From positions 11,475,375-11,539,374 of the forward strand of contig CAIIXF020000005.1 in assembly GCA_903813345.2 (NCBI GenBank): 64,000 nucleotides of DNA, in the 5' to 3' direction. Below are positions 13,469 through 25,600 of the stretch, piece by piece. The notes below the pieces were generated by a model. It was not told the DNA's origin. It ran no database searches and was given only the letters and a program-made list of their open reading frames with translations. The stretch comes from Owenia fusiformis. Taxonomy: Eukaryota > Annelida > Polychaeta > Sabellida > Oweniidae. A program made the position numbers and the translations under genes. How positions within the stretch are numbered: the first letter of the stretch is position 1; each line of letters begins with the position of its first letter.

Positions 13469-16400
13469 GGTATCACATGCTCACTTCAGATATCAATTAT
13501 ATTCCTGCATAGTATTAACCAATAACACTACTTAGTATGGAATAAACTGTATTATATAACTAATTTAGAAGGATCAAGGTCAAAGCAATTCATTGCAAAC
13601 AAGATAAATAATAAACAACAATTTGTTTTGAAGATGGATGGATGTACTTTCTGATATAGTAAAGGTAAACAAACTATCTTGGTAAAGGCAATCAACTCAT
13701 AAATTACAATTAATGTTGAACAATCACCTTAAGACATTTCATTTACAAAAGTACAATTAATAAATCAATTTAATTGGAGCAAAGGTTAATTAAGGACTTT
13801 GTAAATATTTCTCTTCTCTAAATTCTAAGCTGCCACAAAAGAATATCAATAAAATTCTTAAGATATACAGAAAATACCAATGAAAACATAAATAAATAAA
13901 TCAGAAATAAATTCTCTCGTCATTAAGAAGATTAAAAATAAATATGTGAGGTACATATATGGTGCATTACAGTAAAACCAAATATAAAATACATCACTCC
14001 ATGTACATGTTCTGGCATTTTCAGCATTAGATTAGCTTAATGATTAAAGATATTTGAAACAGCAGGATGCTAGCATAATCGATTGATGTTGACAGAATTA
14101 CAAGTGCAATTATTGAATTCATTTATATTTGCATTTATCCATCTACTATAAAAACATCGTTGCTCACGGTCATCTCAGGACAGCTCATTATCCTATGGTT
14201 GAATTTACAAGTGGGAAGCAACCTGCACCATGATTACATGATGCATCCTACTCTACACGATCCTACTCTATTTACACATTCTTTTTCTCATTGCATGCTT
14301 CACTGAGTTTTGTTAAATTGACGCTCTGTAGTGAACATATATTTGTGGTTCCATAGGTGTTAACTATATACAGGTTTTACTGTACTAATAAACCACTGTG
14401 TAGAATCTTTAAATATTAATGTTGAAATAGTTAAAATATAGTTAACACTTAAATTTGAATAGATATATCATTTAATCTCACGGTTCATTAAGATTTAGAG
14501 AGAAACTGAATGGAATGAGCATAGCCAGAAAAATAAACATTTTAGCATGTTAAATAGCTTCTTATACTTAATTAATCTACTGTTCTCTTACTATGACATG
14601 GTATCCATGGTTACTACAAGTGACATGGTATCCATGGTTACTACAAGGAATCCTAGATTTACAAAAGCATTTGATAATTACCCTCTGGTTCATCTCAAAA
14701 TGGAGCAGACAAAAACAAGCAATAAACGTATCGTTAGGAATGTACCTATAGGTTTATATCATTAGGAATGTACCAATGTTTATATGATGTAATCAGGAAA
14801 TTAAACCCCTGAGCAGTGTGAAGCTGGCATAAACATGTATTTATTTATATACCCGATATCACAACAAGATGAGTAAATAGTTGACTTCATATCATGTGAG
14901 AGATTAAACAATTATATCATTTGGCATTGTTAAAGCATAGTCAAAAAATTATTCTTAAAGTATTGCTAAAGTCTGATATTGAAATCTGTTCTGCATAATA
15001 TTTATACATGTAATTGTTTCTCAAGTCGTTGCCAAGTCAAACGGCATGGCATAAACAATTATGTGTTGAAGACAATAAATTGTTGGAGCTACCAGTACAA
15101 CCAGGTATGACTGCCATATTTACATGACAGACTGATGAGACAGTGTTCATCCAAATCTATGTATGTATTCTGAACATATCCGTACCAACAGCCAATAGTA
15201 ATCTTCTTGTAATAGAAAAGGCTTATAAACTGACAGACTGGCAAAAATCCATAGATAATATCCAATAGATATCCATCATATATGTAGCACCCTATCAGTA
15301 AATTCTTGTGTTCTAAATATATTGAAATGTAGAGTGAAAAGGGGTGATATTAACAAGGAACGAAGCAAACAGCCATCACGAGACATACTCTAATTAGACG
15401 CAAACTCAAATGTATAAAGTATAATTGAGATTATTTTAATGTAACTTGGCAATACGATGTACAAAACTTGTTTGTACATGTAGTCATAATTAATATACCC
15501 TTCTTGTCATGTTTTTTGCTTTGAGGCATTTGTTTGCTATCATAGACAACAGTGATAAATGATCAACTCATAGTCCTATTATATTGCTTTGTAGAAACAC
15601 ATGCCATCTGATTGCACAAAATGTCATTTTCAAAATCATATACCTCTATAACATTCAGATCATTAGGGGATTTCTGTCTGATTATGAACTGTCAAATTAT
15701 GATGAATATACCAGAATAAATATATATGATGAACAAGCTCCTTTATATATCATGTTTGATATATGTATGGAATAATAAATCCATATGAAGCTAACAATTA
15801 TGCAGCCTTAATAAACATCCTACATGTATGAGATGCCAAAGGTTCAAATCATTAATATCATTTATTAATGCTGAATATTGAGAACACAATTATTACATTG
15901 GTAATGACATTTGCAGATCCTGATTCATTATGACCTGATAAACTGTATGAGTTCTATTTAGACATTTCATAAATTTTAAAGATGCATTCAATACCATAGG
16001 TTTCTCACCCAGACAATCAAATGATGTCCCACTGTTATTGCTCCTATAATATCTCACATACCATGGATATATCTTGAGAATAACTTATGTAGATATATTA
16101 TTGCCGAAATATTGAAATAATCAACAGAACAACCAACCTCTAGAATTAAACACAATTGATTCCTCGGCTACCGAGGGGAATCCCCATTGAGTGACACAAG
16201 TGCCCACATGCGCCTTGAACCAAACAGCCAATCAGGTTCATGATAAACAAATTGAAAATAATCCGTGAAAATAATCAGTCAGCACAATCGCAAAATTAAC
16301 ATTGAAAGCAGGGGATTTGGGACTTCTTCTTTGGAGATGAGTGAATATGTGGTGAAACTCAATATGCAAAAAGGTCCAGAGGGGTCTTGATTGTGGTATC

Positions 16401-16831
16401 CTATGGTATAGAGCCTCTTTAATGTGTTATTTTGATGAAATTGGCCCAATCGTGAAACACAATAAACACAACCAAATATGTGGTTGAGACATTACCTTGT
16501 TAGAAAAAATTATGCTTGTAAACAACATGGAAGACATGTACTAACAAACCTACAATTTGTATTTAAAAAATCTAATGGTTGTCTTGGTACTGAACAATTG
16601 TAGGACTTGATTTTGACTGTCAGTTTGATTGTGTTGTGAAAATACCACCATCTTGGATTTTTGTGAACCATTATAAATTGTTGTGAAATTCTAACGGATA
16701 TTGCTAAATAAACAAATAAAAATAAACATGACATGTACTCATCTTCAATACATGTTTCTTTGTATGGCTTCGTGGTGAAATCTTTTCTTAAATCTGAGTA
16801 CATATAAACAGTAATTTCACGGTCCACTCAC
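13469..16831. other. AT-rich DNA, probable casein kinase intron 2
   Basis: No coding exon was found on either strand. It lies directly 3' of the second casein kinase exon. A word like ACAGGTTTTACTGTACTA at about 14,369-14,388 recurs at about 18,647-18,665 and marks a dispersed repeat. Confidence 0.4.
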
Positions 16832-16938
16832 CTTATGTGGGGTATTCCGACACCTCCCTGAAGAATTTTGTATAATTTACTTTCGTAAAGTAACTGAGGA
16901 TGTCTGGCTTTTTGCGACTCTAGCTTTACGGCTACTTC
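16832..16938 (-). CDS. CSNK1A1: CK1 alpha exon 2
   Basis: 107 nt after acceptor GTTTTAG, beginning [14 protein letters not shown] and ending GGVGIPHI plus AG of a split Arg codon, before donor GTGAGT. It contains the ATP-binding lysine. Confidence 0.92.
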
Positions 16939-17174
16939 CTAAAACACCAGAAACATGAGCTATAATATATTAACTAGGATATGTCAAATTTTGGATCCTC
17001 TAAATGGACTAAAACGTGTCGAAATCGACAATTTTGTTTGGTACCTACCTCTCCATTTGAAATGTTGATTCCCAAATAAATATCTCCAAATGAACCACTT
17101 CCTATTTTCCTTATAAGTTTGTATTTACCGTTCATCAAGAACTCCTTGTTCGTTGAACTGTTGGCACTAGCCAT
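16832..17174 (-). CDS. CSNK1A1: Casein kinase I alpha, 5' two coding exons (partial)
   Basis: Exon 1 (17,174-17,049) and exon 2 (16,938-16,832) join in phase 0 and encode the first 77 residues plus two bases of the next codon (Arg). The start is the ATG at 17,172-17,174, giving [12 protein letters not shown]. Family features seen: the glycine-rich ATP loop [10 protein letters not shown] at about residues 24-33, the ATP-binding lysine in EVAVKLE (Lys47) and the CK1-specific stretch [22 protein letters not shown]1 alpha is a constitutively active Ser/Thr kinase acting in Wnt (beta-catenin priming), clock and cell-cycle control. The next expected exon, starting WYGQ, and the catalytic-loop and activation-segment exons were searched for by eye on the minus strand to position 1 and not found. 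Either intron 2 exceeds 16.8 kb or the gene is incomplete here. It reads the same way as SEC23IP, starting 2.2 kb beyond its stop. Confidence 0.9.
17049..17174 (-). CDS. CSNK1A1: CK1 alpha exon 1 (coding part)
   Basis: 126 nt, 42 codons, from ATG to the Glu codon before donor GTAGGTAC. Read-through into the intron gives an early stop, consistent with a splice site here. Confidence 0.9.
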
Positions 17175-19341
17175 TGTTCTTTCGTTTTTATCCTAAAACG
17201 TCCACATAAAGATGGTAAAATCACAGAAAACTGTGTAAAACTCAGCGATGGTCTCTCGACATTTTTCTTTCGTTGGTGACGTGCACTTGCTAAACAAAGC
17301 GCGCAATGAACTCTGGGTAATTTGATCAGTGCACCACCATTGATTATGTTGCTGTGGGAAACAGGCCCTGCACTGAATTGTCTTCCTCTATTAATCATAT
17401 GATCGTATTTACCTTTATAATTGCAGATGATGAGTAATTATGTAAATTGAATGTATCATGTATAAGATGTAGATTTAGTCATAATCCATGGCTTCCCTAA
17501 AATGTGTTTTTGTTGATTGTGTGGTTTGAAAATACATCAATGCCCATGGCACAATCAACCTAGCCATTCAAACTTGGTTGTTTCATTGAGAGGTAAAATT
17601 TTGTTGATATTCAATGTTGCTCTCTAAAGGGGAGAAGGTAATAATGGGCACGTATTTAACCCAGTGAGTTCAAATAACCCTCACAGGTAAACATATTTTA
17701 CCATGGGCTTTGCCCCCATGTTATTACAAACCTGATTTTATCAACAAAAATTAAAATCCATAGGGAAAATTTACAGTATGAGTTAATCAGGTAATTGGGA
17801 TTTTATTACATTTTCTTGATCTTATTATTGTATTTAATTCAGTGATCTCCCTAAGTTCTCTTTAACAGAGTGCAAAACATACCAGAACCATATTTTTACT
17901 TAGGTTTTGGTCATGGGCAGCTCTTGAAACCTCATGCTTTGGTCAATACACTGTATATCTCAATATTTCATCATTTTTGACAGGATGCAAACAGGTTTTC
18001 AATAGGGTGGCATGTAATTTCAAATTTTCAATGAGATTCAGCAGTTAGCACCCTAAATGCTCACCCTAGATGGTGGAGATCACTTTTCATTCAAAACTGA
18101 ATTATTTGTGAAAAAATCTGAAAAATAATAATCTTGTTTTTTACAATGGAGCCACCGAGAGACATCTATACTCAATAATATAAAACAAAAGATCTGTTTG
18201 TATAGGTAAAATTAGATTTTATTCTCACCATTCATACACTATTTATAAGGCAGTTCCATGCAATTCATTTATCGGCAATCAATGGCATACACAATCCTAA
18301 CAAAACATTTACCCAAAGACTGTCATTATATTCAATATAATTAGCATGATAAATTAATATGATAAATAAATACATTACATGTCGGTAGGTAGCTCTAAAA
18401 CCAAGGCAAGCAAAATGGAGAGGCAAGGAAAATAATAAAAGGCAAACCTTTCTATAAAACATCCATTCTGATTTTGCAGATCACAGTTCAATATAAATAA
18501 ATTCTATACAGCTACTCTCAGTGATAAGAAAATTGGAGATGTATGACTATACCTCTTTAATATATACATTCAGATCGGGAAGGGGAATTTCTTGGTCAAT
18601 TAATAATAGCATTAATTATGTGAATCCATAGGTGTTCACTGTGTACAGGTTTTACTGTACTAGTAACATATATTACAATGGAGTTGAAGTACATGCTATT
18701 AAAGTATTCCATGCACCAGAAATACTATCAGAAGTATTCTATGACAATTGTGTTACATGTAATCATAAATAATGTAACATGTAATAATTCTCTGAGTGAA
18801 CAATGTCTAATCAGTAACACAGCTGTTATTCACAATAAACAACATCCAATTTACAACAGTGATTTCTCCTTAATTATTCACCAGAAATTGTCCATAAATG
18901 AATAATACATGTATATATAATTTGTCAAGGTATTTAGATAGTTTTATAAAAACTATACTTATTCTAGCTTATCCAGTGTAATACATAAATGACTGCACAT
19001 TTCCCACAACCAACTCTTCTTCAGAATTAGAAGCTAATCAAAATTCAAATTTTTATCATCTTCAAGATTTCTTACTTAAAGGCCCCATATGAAGTTTAAA
19101 CCAGCTTGGCTTATATATAAAGTTTGACCCAATGTTATCAAAGGAATACAAACTGAATTAGGGAAAAAAGATTGGTAAAAAGCATACTGCTGAATTAACA
19201 CTTAGTATTTTAATTTTAAAAGTATAAATGTTAGCCAATTCAATAATAGCTACTAATCCAATATTAGCTATTGATTCAATATCAGCTGCTAATTCAGGAT
19301 TAGCTTCCAATTCTGAGTAAATCCTCCTGGCCGGCGTTTTA
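17175..19341. other. Intergenic: CK1 alpha upstream / SEC23IP downstream
   Basis: A 2.2-kb spacer between two genes on the minus strand. It should hold the CK1 alpha promoter and 5' UTR near 17.2-17.4 kb, where GC content is locally higher, and the SEC23IP 3' UTR. No exon or recognisable element was seen apart from a dispersed ACAGGTTTTACTGTACTA word near 18,647. Confidence 0.5.
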
Positions 19342-19678
19342 TTATTGTTTCCTCATGAATCCAGCCATGGGGGGTGGTCCAACAGGCCCTGAGGCAGCCT
19401 GGGGGGTGAAACTACTGTCCAGAGGGGGTCCTCCCATATTAAATGATGAATCAAAGTTCGTGGAGGGTGTGAACCCCTGGGCTTGAGACATTGGAGGTGG
19501 TCCTGAAACACCAGATATTGGGGGCCCCTGTGGGGGACCTCCAGACATTGGGTATGCACCTGGTCCTATAGGAGGTGGCCCTGTTTTCTTTGAAGTGTCA
19601 CTACCAGGCTTTATTGGTGATATACCTTTCAGTGCATAAGTCTCTTTCAGTATCATCAGCACCGTGTCTTCAGATTCC
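19342..19678 (-). CDS. SEC23IP: SEC23IP exon 18 with Pro/Gly-rich tail
   Basis: 337 nt including the stop. [20 protein letters not shown] matches the end of vertebrate SEC23IP, which stops a few residues later. Here about 90 further residues follow, rich in GPPP, GGPP and PPM words, ending AGFMRKQ. The stop TAA is immediately followed by TAAAA, giving an AATAAA-like word at the stop. Confidence 0.93.
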
Positions 19679-22600
19679 CTGCAATTACAAACAGAACATT
19701 TATTGTATGTTTTAATGATACAATGTGCCAAATCATTGTACATTTGAAATATAAACATTTGGATGTTCAGAGATGCATAGGCAGGAACAAGGTTTGCAAA
19801 TTCATTCATAGAAATATTCACTCCCAAGGGTTTCAGCAGAAACAAGTAGAATTTCATTTTGCTTGGCCTCAATTTGCCTAGTCTGCATCAAAATCCTGGC
19901 TATGCCACTGAAGATATAATAGACACTAGAGCATAATGTGTTTAAAATATCAACAAAGTGTACATTTATTTTATGTTTGATATGCCTATGTACCATATAC
20001 TCTTTAACATTGCAACCAAGCTTTAATACAATCTCTTTACAAACTAGCATATAAGGTTTATGACACATTATAATTTATTTTAGAACTTGGTTTCGAATAC
20101 CATAAAGCTTTATTTTTGTTTTATAAGAATACAGGATTCAGTAAAATCCAGTTCATACTACCATGCACGTGATCAAAGTTTAAACTTAATTCAGAAATTC
20201 AACCTCAAGTCAGAACCACATTATATGCAAGCACCCATACAAAGTCAATACCATATACAGCCAAAGCCTTGGATTAAACCCCACCAGAAAACTAGGGATG
20301 AATCAAATCTATTGTAAAATCCAGCTGCTGTTCGAGAACAACATTAGGGGTATTCACCAAGGAGGGGATAACAAGACCACTAACTACACATGCGACAAGA
20401 CCAAATTCTACCAGTGCCAAAAAATGAAGATCATTTTACAATTTCCATTTAACAACCAGAGGACATTGTAGGATCAGGCTTATTTATGGCTGAGTAATGA
20501 CAAATCATGAATTTCATAAAAAATCACATTCAATGCCAAAATAAATTGGCCATTATATTTTTCAGTCAGTTGTACTGTATTATCTTGTTCCCCAACCCTT
20601 TATCATCTTGAAACATTGAGGATCTAAACAAAACAAATATAGAAGGATAACCACCCTTAACCAGGATTTGAAAACAGGGAAATTGACCATACCAGTAAAA
20701 TCCATTCTGCCTGTTTATGTGATTGTAGTATTGGAAATATGTATTATATATTAACTTGTCAATTATCCGGCCCAGTATTAAAATCTAATATATAAATCAA
20801 AGTTCAAAATTCTTTCAGTCTAGAGTCAAAGTCACAAAGTTTTTGATTAAGATACTGACCTAGAATTGTGAATTTCTAATGTCTTAATTTTCCTTTTTTG
20901 AAGCAAGCAAAGACAAACAACTATGTATATGATTTTGAATTTCATCAAATTGCTTCAGAACATAATAATAACATATAATGTGCCTCATCTCCCCCCCCCC
21001 CATATCCTCCCTCCTAGCCCTATTATAATATTACACCCAACTTACCAGTAACAACCATGGCTGCCTAAGGCAAACAGGTAATCATTGAAGCTCTCTATTG
21101 GTTTCTCCTGTAGTACATAATCTACACGTCTGCCCCCCTGGTTCAGACTCCCTATTGGCACCTCATCTTCATTGATACTGGAAGCTATGGCTGGAATCAA
21201 TTTTGGCATTATTTTGTTATTACAATTTTCTTTTGTTTATAGTCAGCGATTAGAATGTGCATAAGATACAATTGCCATGGTTAATAAATGAACACTAATA
21301 TCAATTGTAATTCTCTAAATGCTCACTATAATACTTAAACTGAAAGTTGGAATTTCATATCAGCCAAATAGTTCTGATTTGCAAGATTTACTTTTGTAGA
21401 AATAAATCTCTCATCGATATTAGAATACAATATCAGGAATCTTGCAGCTATACTAGTTTTTGCCTTGTTGATACGCATTAAAATCATTTCCAACTCTCAC
21501 TTTAGACATACTTTTCAAAATATAGAATCATATAGGATCCAGAAACTCTGATTTCATACTATCTTCACTTGGTTACTTACAGCTAGTTTCTGCCTGGTCC
21601 ACCTCAGCCTCCAGGCTCTGCATGACTTCATTCACCTCAGACTCAACCTGTTCCTCTGATCTATGAGCCTTAGCAAAGTCACTGAGAGTGTTCCAGCCCT
21701 TACGTATTGACTCCATGAACTTTTGTTTGATATCTGACCCCATACGTGCTAAACTCTCCTTTAGTTCTGAAATAGGCACCCATTTATAAAATATTACTAA
21801 AATGTTCTGGTCTGCCTTTGAGAGTTCTAAATTATAATTCTGGTTTTAATTCTGAAAAAATATTTACACCAATGAATGAAGAAATCTAATTGAGGTGTTC
21901 TCATGTGTTTTTGAGATTCCTTTTGATTGTTTTTGCTTCTAGAATACGAGAAATATCAAACTGATCAATATTTTAAAATACTCAAATGGGTGCAAACTGT
22001 TGTTCAGCTTGGTGCAAGTTATTTTCAAATTCTCAACTGGGTGCAAATAATTGAATATTACAGCTATACATACCTAAATGTAGCCGTTTTCTTCCTTTAT
22101 GATGCTGCATTTGGATTGGTTTTAAATTAAATTCAGGGTTTATTAAAGGTTCCATTCTATAGGCCTGAAATAAAAAGAGAAATATGCAACGTTATCTGAA
22201 CCATTTCTCGTCAATGCATTCTCGTACTACATCAATTTAATTAATATGCTATTAGTATTATTAGAGCTGGCATCGAATAGGATTTTAATGTCGACATATC
22301 GGAGCTCTCGATCGACAACGATATCGACATTGTCGGGTCCAATGATATTCGAAAAATGAAAAAGATTTTGAAGAAAATCTGTCTGAATTTTAGATTTTCT
22401 AGGCTTGTAATTAGCAATACGATGCACAATAGTCATCCTCAGTTGTATGTTTTATATTTAACTTACAGGTAAACCATGTTCAAGTATCAGACTTTGACGA
22501 AAAAGCAATAAATAGACATAAAACTATGATTTCTGTTGTTATTTCCGGGCAGCCATTGAAAATAAATCTCGAGGGTAAATCTCGAGGGGCCCCCGAGACC

Positions 22601-25600
22601 AAATTCGAGAGCAGGAAGTCGATCAAAACAAAAAAGAAAATTTGAAAATGTAGGCGGTAAAACTTCACTAAAATACACCATACAGCAGGTAGTAACAAAG
22701 ATTTTAATTCATAGGGAAATAGCTTATTATGTCGTGAGTTCCGACTGTCGATCAAGAGGCGTTGTGTCGACATGGGTGTCGCAGAGAGCATTCGACTGAC
22801 AATCGACCATTCCGACATTTGATGCCAGCTCTAAATACTATTACCATCCTTGGTAGAAACATTCAATAAGCAATCTACACTCTAAATCTTGACAAGTAAA
22901 ACTTTCCATACTACCCTTAATAATGCAAACAAATTATGTTGTATCAATGACTCTCATATGAATATACTATTATATTGCTCAGCATTGGAGGGAGCAAAAT
23001 GAACAAAAAAACAACAGGCAAAATTACTGGAAATTAACATTTTAACATTGGAAAGTTTACAAAATCCCTAATAAAAACAGGCAATATTGGTAAAAGCAAA
23101 TGGTGAAAGTAAATAAATATACTCCTGAGTATGTACTGATACTTACTATGGGATCAAATGGATGAAATATATTGAAGAAACCTGGACAAGTAGGAAACCT
23201 GAACTCTTCTCCCAATGTCTCTGTACCCCTCACTGTCATGAACATCGCAGTCGGGGACCCAAGAGCGAAGAAATTTGAGGGGGTGAAATCCAGCTGGTTG
23301 TATTGCACAAATGGTGAACCTATGCCCTGCACTCCTGTCATGTAGTCTATTGAGAGACTGGATGCTTTACTGAGTAAGGGGTCTCTGTAAAAAATACACA
23401 TATTATAATTATATTGGTCTCTATAAGGTCTCTCTTATAATCTGCAAAGTGGAACACCTCTGTTAATGGAACACTTTTCAGAGTCCCAACTGACTAAATA
23501 TTAAATGAACCTCTATAAGTGGAACACCTAAGTGGAATACTTTTTAGATGTACCAAAGGTGTTCCACTTAGGCAGGTTTGACTGTTATCATATTGGAGCT
23601 AAGTTGCTTGTATTACAGAAAATGTGAACAAATATTATACAAATTATGTACATCAATATATATATATATATTGTAAAGTACTATGTATTATACAGTATAC
23701 CAGTAATATTACAATACATTGCATTAATTATCTTATTGTAGAGTAACTTAATTTATGCTGATGTCATGCAAAAATATGTACATTCATTGAAAGTCTAGCT
23801 TATCCAGACAAAAATGTGACCATTGAACAAAACCATTCATTACTTTGATTCACATCATGAGAGCTAGATCAAATGTCACCACCTGTCATTTGTTACAGAT
23901 GCCGAACACCAACTGGTGAATGCCAAACATCAACTCCCCAACATCATCCACAAGAGTTGGAGACCATAACAATATGTTACCACTTGTGGAGGTAACAAAA
24001 AATGCTTTAAAGCTTAGATCTCAAATTAAAAGATGCCATATGAGTAGACATTTGATTCTTGAATTGAACAAACCATCCCTTCATTATTGAAATGTTATTC
24101 CAAAAGGCGGGTTGCATTTTTGTGTCACCCTGCACACTGAACATACATATCGGGTGTCCCAAAAAAATGAGCCACTTTTTGACAAATATTATCTCGGCAA
24201 CTGATGAACAAAATTCTTGATCTTTTTTATATTTTTACATGCTAATAATACTCTTAGGCTACTTTGTACAAATTTTCAGTTAATTTGGTTTATCAGTTGT
24301 CGAGATAATACTTGTCAAAAAGTGGCTCATTTTTTGGGAAACCTGATATGTAGCATGTTATTTGAATGCAGTAAATCAGATTCAGATAGACTCATGCAGT
24401 GGATGAAATAAATATTTGACAGGCTACTAAACCATAAATACGCATTGTTTAAAAATAAGGTTTAAAGTTTAAACCCTAAAAATTATATTTGAAGCCTGTT
24501 ATATACAATATAGCAACATTAACAATATAGCAACATTAACATCCCCATGAAGCCTTGCTTTATTCACTAATTTATTTATTTGAGAAGCTACACATTTCAA
24601 AGGAATGGCTCTGTGGGTATAACTTTGCTACACAAAAATAATTCTTATACACATGTAAATGTGAAAATGTTAAAGAATCATTAAAGCAAGATTTAGATAA
24701 AGAGACAAGCAATGACTTATTCTAGCGTAACATAACTAAATTTTTGTTTACATGTATGTTACCTGTTGATATGCTTTTGAAGGTATGATGCTGCCTTCCT
24801 ATTATGAATAAATAAAAAGTTTTCCAGATAACTTATCATAGATCACAGAATTATTCAGAAATTGTCTTTGAGTTATACTTGTACATATGTATTTGTAAAG
24901 TGTTATTCTGAAACCCAATTAATAAGTGAATATTGATAAGTCAAATGTTCAATAAACAGTCCAGCTAAAAGCCCTTGTGAGCCCTCCCCCCCACTACACA
25001 CCTCCCCTCCCCCCACTACACACCTCCCCTCCCCCACTACACACCTCCCCTCCCCCATTACACACCTCCCCTCCTCCCACTACCCACCTCCCCTCCCCCC
25101 ACTACACACCTCCCCTCCCCTAGCCAGTGATTACTGACCTTGTATGAGAAGGTGTGTAGTCAAGTAGTGGGAGATAGGGGCTTGTAGCTAGACTAATCAA
25201 TAAACGACATTTGATAACTTACGTCATTTGTGATTTCTGCAACTCAAGCTGTTGTTGTTGTTCTATGGCTGCCAGCTCTTTGCGTTGTCTTTCTTCCTCC
25301 CTTTTTGCCCGTTCCTCCAGTAACATGGCCCTTCTCTCAGCTGCTAGTCTTTTCTTCTCCTGGAACACATGGTAGCACATGAGAAACATGACATAGTGTA
25401 GATGAGAAACATGTCATAGTGTAGATGAGAAACATGTCAAAGTGTACATGAGAATCATGTCATAGTGTACATTAGAAACATTACATCATGTACTCAAGTA
25501 CACAAAAAAACGTGTCATAGCGTACATGAGAAACATACCTTCATTGAATGAGAAACATGTCAAAGCGTACATGAGAAACATGTCACAGTGAACATGAGAA

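Noticed and set aside
1-16831. Search for remaining casein kinase exons (WYGQ, HRDIKPDNF, LIDFGLA blocks) on minus
   Set aside because: None found by eye; I did not assign any weak match.
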